A stretch of 64,000 nucleotides of DNA from Eutreptiella sp. 'Long Island Sound 2002' (lineage: Eukaryota > Euglenozoa > Euglenophyceae > Eutreptiales > Eutreptiaceae). Location: assembly GCA_964036045.1 (NCBI GenBank), contig OZ038385.1, forward strand, positions 5,107,542-5,171,541, in the 5' to 3' direction. How positions within the stretch are numbered: the stretch's first letter is position 1; each line of letters opens with the position of its first letter. Shown piece by piece: positions 55,381 through 64,000 of this stretch. Under the pieces are notes generated by a model. The model had not been told where the DNA came from and did no database searches. It saw nothing but the letters and a program-made list of their open reading frames with translations. Both the position numbers and the translations under genes were made by a program.

Positions 55381-56148
55381 TCTTTTCATTTTTGATAATG
55401 AATGACCTTGAACTTGTTTTCCTTGAAACTTATCCAAGTTTTCCTTCAAATAACCCAAAAATACACCCCAAATGCAACCACAAAAGGCGACGGAAACATA
55501 CTACGTGTTCGACGAAATCACGAGAGTGATTTCGAAACGGTCCCTTTCATGTCCTAAGAAGATATGAGCAAAAGGGGACATATAACAATGAAATATGACC
55601 AAAACAATGCATAAATGCAACATGAACACGGGTCTCCCCCCAACGCGTGGTGCCGGTGCACCGACGCGTTTGGAAACCCAATCAGCATATGCATGCAAAG
55701 CCCAACTGATGGGCTTTCATTTGGTGTGCTTACATTCAGGATCTGAGCAACCTGTGTTTTTATAAAAAATCACGAACATGACCTACTTGGGCCAAAAAAA
55801 CTAGCACAGATCGGCACCGCGATAGTGCCGTAACATTCGCTTATGTCTAAGACTGATATGGAATTAATCTAAACAATAAAACTGTTTGAAATATCTTAAA
55901 AATCGTCAGAAATCGACAATTTCTGGATCGGCGCGCGCGATCTCAGGACTGGCCGTCGCCGACCCAAACTCAGTTTTATAGTACAGAAAATGGTGAAAAC
56001 ACCATCAATGTAAAACTACAGAAATTCCTGATCCACTGATACCAACACTGTCCAAAACAGTGCTTGGATCGTGGTTTTCTGTGGGTGTACATATATTAGG
56101 ATTTTGCACTGAAAAAAGCGAGAATATAGGTTGCACAAAAACCTTACA
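55381..56148. repeat. right LTR of the 2.8-kb element (5' end missing 29 bp)
   Basis: Matches 53396-54163 in length and sequence. It is preceded by an unrelated (GTC)n stretch, not by the TGTTA head. Confidence 0.85.
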
Positions 56149-56628
56149 GCCTGGACCCCTGAGGCCGAAGATGCGTTCAGCCGCCTGAAGGAGCGACTCC
56201 TGGGGCAGCTGCGGCTATTCCTGGTGGACCCGGACAAGGGATTCGTGCTACGGACGGACGCCTCGGACTATGCTGTAGGGGCAGTCCTCGAGCAGGTCCG
56301 GGACGACGGGTCGCACGTACCCGTGGCGTTTTGGAGCCGGATCCTGGCCGAGGGCCAACGTCGAACCTGGACCGCGAGGGAAAAGGAGACGTACGCCATT
56401 GTTTGTGCGCTCAGGAAGTGGTCTGGCCACATCGGATTACAACCGGTGGTGGTTTGTACGGACCATCAGTCCTTACAGAGCTGGCACAAGGAGCTCGCCG
56501 ACACCCCCTCGGGACCGGCGGCAAGGAGGGCCCGATGGCATGAGACGTTCGCCAAGTTCGACCTCAGCGTCGTATATGTCCCGGAGAAGGACAACACTGT
56601 GGCAGATTGCCTCAATCGATGGGCCTAA
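56149..56628 (+). pseudogene. pol: pol of element 3: RNase H domain
   Basis: It starts AWTPEAEDAFSRLK, the usual link from RT to RNase H. Motifs are LRTDASDYAVGAVLEQ (first Asp), REKETYAIVCALRKW (Glu), CTDHQSLQSW (Asp) and DNTVADCLNRW. TAA at 56626-56628 probably replaced a Tyr codon, because the frame continues unchanged after it. Confidence 0.9.
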
Positions 56629-56916
56629 CCCGCGGGCAAGGCATGGATGGACATATCCAGCCATGGGGACGCCGAGGAGACTGAGGAGGCCAAGCCCATC
56701 ATCGAGATGGAGAAGGCCATGGAGCAAGAGGGGGTCAAGTGCTTTGTGGTGATGGCAAACCGTACAGACCTGGCCAAGTTCCGGGGCGCCCTAGTCCAAG
56801 CTATTCGAGAGGAAACCCTCGAGCAATGGATGGTGGCCCCCGTAGAGCTAGTCAGGTCGGTGCTCACAGAAGACTGGTCGGATGACTATGCGGCATCCGA
56901 ACACTGGAGCAGGTAG
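56629..56916 (+). pseudogene. pol: pol of element 3: linker between RNase H and integrase
   Basis: This is in the same frame as RNase H and integrase. It has an acidic helical segment (DAEETEEAKPIIEMEKAMEQ), then MANRTDLAKFRGALVQAIRE. It ends at TAG 56914-56916, another single nonsense codon, after which the frame continues. Confidence 0.8.
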
Positions 56917-58401
56917 TGGAATGCCGTGAGCGCCCCGTCGGACGACGAATGGCCTGAGGGCTTGACCGAGGATGGGGATAAATTCTTCCTCAAGGACAAG
57001 CTATTGGTCCCTGAGAACCGAATGGAGGAGCTCATTGACCACTGGCATAACGCCCAGCTCATGCATCCTGGTCGAGACAAGATGCAGCAGGACCTGGGGT
57101 GGCGCTTCAAGTTCCCACCGGGGTACTACGCCATCCTGGACAAGTACTGCAGCGACTGCGCCGTGTGTCGGGCCACGAAGAGCCCCAACCACTCCACGGG
57201 GGGCAACCCGGTGTACACGGCTATACCGGTGGCGCCTATGCGGTCCGTGGCCGTGGATGTATTCGCCACGCCTGAGGTCACCGTTGAAGGAGAGACCTAC
57301 CACTTTGTCATCCTGTCGCTGGATAGGCACAGCGGATATATCGTGGCGGTCCCTGGCAAGAAGTCCAAGAAGAAGGACAAGAAGGACAAGCATGGAGTGG
57401 GTCTGCAGGCGAAGACTATCGCTAATGCCATGATCAGGCATTGGCTGACGATTTTTCATGTCCCAGCTGTCATCTGCAGCGATCGGGGCAGTCAATTTGT
57501 GGGGACGTGGTTCAAGACGATGTGCAAGCACATGGGGACTCGGCACGCCAAGACCGTGGCGTACCACAGCCGGTCGAATGGCCGGGCTGAGGTGGCCGGC
57601 CGGCAGATGTTCGAGAAGTTCCGCCAGTTTCACATTGACGAACCGGGCCGGAATTGGTACCATTCGCTGTGGAGAGTACTCCAGGCGTACCACGACCTTC
57701 CAAAGCCCGCTGGACTGTCGCCCCATCGTATCCTGTTCCTACAGGATCGAGTGTCACGCACTCTCCCGTGGTTGAACCATGGCAAAGTGGCCCGGGATCA
57801 GAGTGCTATGATGGCTGAGGCGGACGACACGGCGGCCAAGGTGTGCAAAGCACTTCAGGACGAGCATGAGAAGAGGGCCAAGTACTTCAAGCAGGGAAAA
57901 GTCCAGAAATATGCTCTCAGAGACACCGTATGGGTGGAGCAGCACCACAAGGATGTCCTGTCCAGGCATCGGCAGGCGTCTTGGTATGTGCCGGGGGTAA
58001 TCATTCGGAAGGTCGGGCAGGATGTGTATGCGGTTCGTGTGGGGGATAACAAGATCCTGCACCGCGACCATACCCAGCTTCGTCCCCGAGCACCAGACCC
58101 CAGCGGACGTCCCGTCACCTTCGAGTTCACAGCCGGCGATGTGGACTCGGATGACGAGGGTGAGGACGACGACTTCACCGCCGAGAGGATCCTGACGAAC
58201 AAGCCAGACCCGGGGACGCCGGGGGGGAGGTTATATAAAGTCCGTTGGAAGGGATTTGCCGCAGCGAGAGATTCATGGGAGCCTCCGAGCAGTTTTGTGC
58301 CGAGGTATACCACGGTCTGGATGGATTATCTAAGGAAAAAGAACATTTCCTTGGATGTCAAGGACGTGTTGGTCCATTTGGTGGCTCCAGCAGCACCGTG
58401 A
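56917..58401 (+). pseudogene. pol: pol of element 3: integrase with chromodomain
   Basis: An uninterrupted frame of about 494 codons. The HHCC zinc-binding domain reads DHWHNAQLMHPGRDKM ... CSDCAVC. The DDE core shows VAVDVFATPEV (Asp), CSDRGSQFVG (Asp, 57481) and SNGRAEVAGRQMFEKF (Glu). A GPY/F-like module is followed by an acidic stretch and a C-terminal chromodomain (FTAERILTNK, LYKVRWKGF, DSWEPPSSFV). All key integrase residues are present, so this domain looks intact; only the upstream stops make pol a pseudogene. It ends at TGA 58399-58401. Confidence 0.92.
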
Positions 58402-58764
58402 TGGATCCACCTTGGCACTTTTGTTTGTTTTTGTGCTTGGGAGACGGGTGAGGGCGTTCATCCGGGGATTTTTGGGGCCTTGATTGGCCATATACCCCTT
58501 CACTCGATCTCCACATATATATTTCATTGTGGTATACGTATTTGTGTCGACCGACGATGTTTCTCTATCTTTGATCCCCTTGGTCCATGTTGTAGATCAA
58601 GAGGAGACCGGATATGGCGGAGGGCACCCCTCCCTTGGGGCATGGGGGACGCCTACGCCGTATGTGGGGACTCCATGTGTCCTTGGGACATGGGGGAGGG
58701 GGTTGGAGCCCATTGGGGTCCTCCCGTCCTCTCTTCAATGACTTCCGAGCGGATACAACGCTCT
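58402..58764 (+). other. element 3 3' untranslated region
   Basis: A non-coding stretch between pol and the polypurine tract. No motif recognised. Confidence 0.6.
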
Positions 58765-58775
58765 GAGAAGGGGGG
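58765..58775 (+). promoter_or_regulatory. polypurine tract of element 3
   Basis: GAGAAGGGGGG immediately precedes the 3' LTR start TGAAGCC. Confidence 0.8.
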
Positions 58776-61221
58776 TGAAGCCGGTTCGGACCCCCGTGGC
58801 CATCTTTGGGTCACTTGGGGTGTGTATCTATGGGCCGGCTAGCCGCCATTGGCTGATATCATACTCTCCCCTCCACCTGACCTAACCTGATGTGATAGTG
58901 TGAAAGGCTTGGCCATTCCAGCTATGAGCGGCCATATTCAATACCGAGGTGCCGCCGGCTGAGATTTATATATCAAAATATCAGGAATCAACAGGGTTTT
59001 TTTATCATAATGTTTCCGTAATTTTTCAGCTATCCGTTCTGATTGTCAATGTATCGGCAACTGTCAGTTGGCTCGCGATTTTGCGGTAACCGATTGGTTA
59101 ACTGTTATTTCCAGATATTTTAGCGGAAACCCCGATGAAGGGTTCAATTTCATCAGAAAAGGGTTCGTTGCTTCCGCAATTTTCATGTTATACACTCGCA
59201 AAATTAATCCAATTTTTTCAGACATTCAGAATCGGAGTTTGGATTTCGAGGTCGCCGCACTTGATATGATGCATTTCGAGTGGTCCTACATTTTTCCTCG
59301 ATCACGAATCAACCTTCCTTTTGTTGTCTCCTTCATTTTTCTTGGAGATATGGGCAAAACAAAATTGATTCCTGAGGCCACTTTGAGAAGTCATATCTCC
59401 GGCTCACTGTGAGGAGTTACAATTTTGAGATATGGGCTGGAATCGCCTTGGTCTCAACTTCATTTAGGAAGCGTCAAACGCCTTTGATGTGTACACATGC
59501 CCGGTGTAGCAAGGGATAATGGTCAAGAGGGTACAAAATGATTTATAACTCTTGGACCATGCAACCGAATATTTTAATGCGACTTTTGAGTGTACCGCAT
59601 GAGTGTTGGTGTTGCATAGGAACTTTCCTTGGGTTCCTAGGTATTTTTAACGTGAAGTTATGTCCATGGAGGGGCATGGCATACCATGGTGGGAGCCACT
59701 TTTAAGGGTATGTGTTATATGCATGGTATGTGCTTCGCTATGCTCACGCCCATGTTATATATCTCCGTTTGTAGGAAGATATGTGGAGTCATACGTGGCA
59801 AGGGCTTCGCCCATGTCCCAATGGTGAGCTCCATAGCGCTAGACTAAGTCTACCGCACATATGGTGCATGTGGGAGGGCTTACAAAGTGACCCATAAGCG
59901 CCATTGCCAATTTTCCCATTTTCATGGTGCATGTCGAGAGGAGGTTCGAAGGTGTCTTCATGCGTCCATTTGGGGATCCAAGTTGGGGGATTGTTCACAA
60001 ATGGTTCCAAGCAATAGTGTGTTGAACCATATGTTGATACCATGGGTGAGCGAAGATATATACTATTGTGTTTACTTTGAATTTAGCAACATTTGCATGT
60101 TTTTGACCTCATTTTGTGCTCATTTTTGTATTTTATGTGCTCAACTGGTCGGCTAACAGTAAAGTGCCTAGAGATTCGTGAACTATGGTATGTTGCTTAT
60201 ATGTTGGCATATGCTTCGGTGTTACACCTCACCATATGCCGGATCACGTGGTCACTTTGGCGTGGCACACGAGGCCTCACAAAATTAGGTCTCAAATTCG
60301 TGAGTTGACTTTTGAAGCATGGCATGTGTATATGCGGAGGGTTTCGGGAGCCAATGTTGGGATATTCGTGGGCAAGGACCTTTGGTCTATATCACCCTTG
60401 TATATTACTTTCCGTTTTGACACATGCATGGAGCATTTGAACATTTGCCGTATGCATTTTTGGGTATATAATTGAATTTTGGGCACCATGGTGTGATTTG
60501 CCTAATTTTGCTATGTTGTGAGGTCATCTTCATGGGGCAATTCTCCAAGCCCAATCGACTCCAAGTCCAACCAAGGTTATGTCAGGGTAGGGCATGGTCC
60601 TGAGTGCCACTCTAGGCCATGACACGCCACCTCCCCTTTTGGGCTAGGATTTAGAGGCTTGGGAGGGAACACATTTTTGGGGTTTGTGTAGTGACTTTTG
60701 ACACATGGCATTTAGCCATCTCATTTGACCTGGTTCAGGGCAATATGTTGGTGAGTCAAGGGAAGGTCTTGAGTCCAGGGAATGAGGGGTCTATGGCTGT
60801 GACTGTGTATGTTTGCCTCTTTCCCCAACTTTGCTTTATTTGTGTTCATATGCCCATTTCAGGGCTTGTTTTTCCTTTATTCTATTGGTGCAATTCTATG
60901 TACATACCCAACGCCCGTGTCTCCGTGTGCACCGTGAGACGACCGGCGTGTTGAAAGGAGTTGTTGAGTGTCAACGCGGGTCTCAGACACCCTTGGAAGA
61001 CCTCAGTGTGGATTATTTGGACTGGAGCTATTGTACTTGGGAGTTGGTTATTGCAAGGGATCAGGATTTGTGTGAAGGAGCCATATTTTACTATTTTTTG
61101 TGGGAAATTGTGCAGGATAGGGCAAGATCATGCAGAACCTGGTGAGAAGCAAGACCATAGGAGTGACAGGAAATGGTGGAACGGGTACTGCAGGGGCCGG
61201 TCCTGGTAGAGACCTTCTTTA
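58776..61221 (+). repeat. element 3 3' LTR (2,446 bp)
   Basis: Same length as the 5' LTR, with scattered substitutions. The flanking family A sequence resumes with TGAGAGTGCAAG. Confidence 0.88.
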
Positions 61222-61388
61222 TGGTGAGAGTGCAAGAAAACACAAAGCTACTAAGCTTCTGTGGCCTAACAGGGACGCCACAACGCGTTTCCCTGCTAGG
61301 GGTTGGAGGGAAGGGGTGCTCTTGTTGCGTGCACAGCATGAATGTTGAAGATGTCGGGCTACGCTTGCCACTCCTGGCTGAGTCGTAG
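61222..61388 (+). pseudogene. unrecognised post-pol ORF of element 2, 3' part
   Basis: Continues the frame interrupted at 37735, with VRVQENTKLLSFCGLTG and the CSCCVHS cluster, and ends TAG like element 1. Function unknown. Confidence 0.3.
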
Positions 61389-62914
61389 CTTGTTGTTTGT
61401 GTGATCAGCGCCGTATATTTTAGCACGGCCCAAGGGACTGCACCAGTTCACCCTGACCTTCCGACATGAAGAGCAAAGGCGGATGAAGAAGCGTTTGCAG
61501 CGGAGGAACCAAGACCATCTCCACGTATTATACGCTTCTCAGATGGCCCTATAATACGCTGTCCACAAACGCCCCTATCAAGCAAGCAAGCTTAAGGAAC
61601 TCCACCCGTTCTCTTATAGAACGTGGGGTGGAGCCCTTGGGTAACCTAAACAAGGTTTACCGTGCGCATTTCGCGTGGCCTACCCTTGAATGCGTGTGTG
61701 CATGCACGAGCATGCACGGGTTTACCGTCAACCTCTGTTTTTCTTCCTAATCTTGTGCACAATCACGAACTCCACCAGGGGGTGGCCCCACCTTGGCTTA
61801 CCTACCTTACTCACCGCTGGAGAGTGAAGCAAGGTGAAGGAAAAACGAGACACAAGCGAGAAACGACGCTATGCATATGTGTGTATGTCTAATCACCCTG
61901 GACTTACCTCTAATCATCTGCAATCTTTCTAGTCTATCCCTGTCTCATTTGTTAGCGCTGCTACAAGGCACGTTACGGGGACACGAGACGAGCAATGTGC
62001 ATGCTGCATACGAGACGAGCACACCTGTGGTTTATACCTGATTAATGGAAGTCCTTCTGTTGATTTTTGAAATCTTGAATCTTGAATTCTTTCTGCCGAT
62101 GTGGGTGGAGTCTTTATGTTAGTCTATTTATGTGTGTTTCGTCATTTTCGTCATTCTGCCTAACATACGTTTATAATCTTATTAATTCTCTATTTTCCGG
62201 CGCTTCGCTAGGAGCCGCTCCTGCGCGCTGCCTTTTTCTGCGTAAGAATTTCTTGATTTAAAAAATCAAGAGATGACTACAAATTTTATAAAAATGTGCA
62301 TCTTATGCACAATTGGATTCTGTCCAGGTGTGTGCCTTCAGAAAAATTCTAGGCCGTCATTTGACGGATTTAGGTGTTGTCGCTTCGCGTTTGCGCGGAT
62401 TCGTCCCTCATCCTCCCATTCCTCTGTTGTACAGACCTCCTCGCAAAGCCTCGTTGAGTAGGCCGCTGTTCTGGCCGAAAAGCAGCAGCAGGAGACTGAA
62501 CCTGAGTCAAGACCCCTCCAAGGGGCAATTCTAATCAAAACAGCGCACCCTCGCCCCGGTACCAGGACAGGTGTCTCCATCAGGTTCCTTGAGACTTGGG
62601 TCGAGCGTCCTATGAGAGTCTGGCGTTGGGTTGTGTTACGCTGCAGCTTGGAGGGAGGGATGCACATGCATATGGTCTTGGCATGCCCTACTCTAACCCC
62701 TCCAAGCCACAGGAACCCCGGCAGCGCCAAGAGCGCTGAGTTTTCTGTTGGAGATTGTCATCAACAATGGAGCAAGAGTTGCTGGCCATGGTAAAGCGCT
62801 CTTTTCCAGTGTTAGGGAAGCTATAGGTATTTTAAAGTAGATGTGTAAACCAAGGAAAGGCCAAGAAAAAATCCCTTTTTCCTGAAAATGCGACAGTGGT
62901 GGCCACCACAGCAC
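61389..62914 (+). other. family A 3' non-coding region (element 2)
   Basis: Closely matches 26938-28464, including the inverted repeat at 61600-61633 and the polypurine tract at 62915-62924. Confidence 0.65.
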
Positions 62915-62922
62915 AAGGGGGG

Positions 62923-63713
62923 AGTAAGAAAAAGTGCTTTTCCAATGCTTTAGGGTATACTTCAGTCGTATAAGAGGTGCTCTAAGCACTCATGCATTTT
63001 TATCTTTGTATTGGCCTAACCAAAATGGGTGATAACACATTTTGACCTATGGAACCAAACACTAAATCAGGATGTAGTGTGGACCCCTTAATCCCCAAGC
63101 TATAAGCTATAAAATATCTTTTCCTGGGTTGCTGAGGCACTGATATACTGAAGGCAGAGCCTATGAATTTGTCTATGTTTTCTCATGAATTCTTGGCTAT
63201 CCTAGTGGTATGCACCCTAGGGGGCTGGGGCAACTCTTTTTGAGAGGTCCTGGGTTCAATACCCAGTCAGCCTAGCTAAGTAGGATTATCCCATGTGAGA
63301 TGGCAGTGACCTCAGCGCCACAAGCCATGCCACCTCAGCACCTATGGGACCCAAAAACAAAGAGTACACATCTCAAGATGGCACTATGGATGGGAGTGAG
63401 CTCTTGGGGCAGTTTCCCAATCAGTTTTTCTCAAACATGTAAAATATTTCATCCTGAGTTGCAATGTATGCTAATTGCTGTGGTCTATTGTTGATAGTTG
63501 TCTTTATCTAACTCTTTGTCACTGCAGCCCTTCATGCTTTGATCCTGATCTTCTTCTACTTGCTTATCTCTGACTTGGGTTGTCCTGGATTGGTTGCATT
63601 TGAACAATAAAACATTTTCCTCATCAAAAACAAGCAGCAGGAACCCTACACCAGCAGCAAGCAGCAGGAGATGCACAACAAACGCACAGTGTTGAAATCA
63701 CTATAAAACTTTC
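62923..63713 (+). repeat. family A LTR, 3' of element 2 (M1+M2)
   Basis: Starts AGTAAGAAAAAGTGC, has the tRNA-like module at 63195-63273 and AATAAA near 63606, and ends ACTATAAAACTTTC. It is not followed by a primer-binding site but by a second M2 module. Confidence 0.82.
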
Positions 63714-63714
63714 T

Positions 63715-63977
63715 CTCCTGGGTTGCAATGTATGCTAATTGCTGTGGTCTATTTGTTGATAGTTGTCTTTATCTAACTCTTTGCGACTGCAGCCCTTCAT
63801 GCTTTGATCCTGATCTTCGTCTACTTGCTTATCTCTGGCTTGGGTTATCCTGGATTGGTTGTATTTCCACAATGAAACATTTTCCTCATCAAAAACAAGC
63901 AGCAGGAATCCTACACCAGCAGCAAGCAGGAGGAGAGGCACAACAAACACACAGTGTTGAAATCACTATAAAACTTC
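63715..63977 (+). repeat. extra M2 module of the family A LTR
   Basis: Repeats CCTGGGTTGCAATGTATGC through ACTATAAAACTTCC, a tandem copy of the LTR 3' part. The window ends 23 bp later, so what follows is unknown. Confidence 0.82.
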
Positions 63978-64000
63978 CTCGACGCTGAAGTTCCCCTTGC

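Larger units (their letters stand above)
53367..56148. mobile_element. 2,782-bp non-coding LTR element (TRIM/LARD-like)
   Basis: It begins TGTTAACC and ends CCTTACA (TG...CA), with a 5-bp target duplication GCCTG at 53362-53366 and 56149-56153. Two 768-bp direct repeats, 53396-54163 and 55381-56148, are nearly identical. The ~1.2-kb interior has no coding capacity. It would need enzymes from another element to move. Confidence 0.9.
37736..61221 (+). mobile_element. element 3: long-LTR Ty3/Gypsy chromovirus nested in element 2
   Basis: LTRs of 2,446 bp at 37736-40181 and 58776-61221 flank gag (to 43161) and pol (to 58401). A primer-binding site directly follows the 5' LTR and a polypurine tract precedes the 3' LTR. 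The proteins are clearly different from family A but have the same order and a C-terminal chromodomain. The element is interrupted by a 7,000-bp LINE-like insert with its 544-bp duplication and by a 2,782-bp LTR element. Without these it would be about 13.2 kb. The LTRs differ at several percent or less by eye. No 5-bp target duplication is evident, and 4-6 bp of the family A target (TCAC.. at 26767) seem missing. Confidence 0.9.
29006..63713 (+). mobile_element. element 2: family A chromovirus, split by nested element 3
   Basis: The order is 5' LTR (29006-29796), gag, pol (to 37285), the 3' region to 37735, then element 3 (37736-61221), then the rest of the 3' region (61222-62914), polypurine tract and 3' LTR (62923-63713). 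Without the nested element it matches element 1 along its whole length. It has its own nonsense codons and frameshifts plus a 30-bp deletion in the integrase active site, so it is inactive. Confidence 0.88.

Overview
This is eukaryotic nuclear DNA. It holds one spliced host gene, tRNA-derived SINE-like repeats and chromodomain-bearing Ty3/Gypsy retrotransposons (chromoviruses). Long poly-C/poly-G runs, a compact single-intron gene and abundant chromoviruses would suit a protist or alga such as a green alga, but no marker fixes the species, so that is a guess. The standard genetic code fits.

Left part (1-17,907). This is mostly unrecognised intergenic DNA. The only confident host gene is TYW3 (wybutosine tRNA modification), with exons at 8490-8887 and 10155-10557 separated by a 1,267-bp GT-AG intron. 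Around it lie a degenerate minisatellite (2676-3140), a 41-bp tandem repeat (6099-6259), a poly-C-bounded element (12762-13230), a three-unit ~130-bp repeat (13568-13935) and two related SINE-like heads (1306-1392, 13510-13596).

Right part (17,908-64,000). This is a nest of retroelements. Two copies of one chromovirus family (family A, elements 1 and 2) lie head to tail and share the LTR between them: LTR, internal 1, LTR, internal 2, LTR. A second, unrelated chromovirus (element 3, 37,736-61,221, LTRs of 2,446 bp) sits inside the 3' end of element 2 and splits it. Element 3 is itself cut twice in pol. One insert is a 7,000-bp GC-rich, minus-strand, LINE-like element (45,686-52,685) flanked by a 544-bp direct duplication of the reverse transcriptase region. 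The other is a 2,782-bp non-coding LTR element (53,367-56,148) with a clean 5-bp target duplication. A 54-bp fragment with the same (ACCT)n tail as the 7-kb element also sits in element 1 (25,115-25,168) between 44-bp duplications.

How the parts relate. Every retroelement is decayed by stop codons, frameshifts and insertions. Still, gag zinc knuckle, aspartic protease, reverse transcriptase, RNase H, integrase and chromodomain can all be read in order. Both chromovirus families have a primer-binding site complementary to the 3' end of initiator methionine tRNA, and in both pol follows gag in the same reading frame across stop codon(s). Family A LTRs carry a tRNA-like A-box/B-box module. The most unusual object is the 7-kb minus-strand element: what looks like the end of a LINE reverse transcriptase is followed downstream by several kilobases of Pro/His/Ser-Arg-rich coding sequence.
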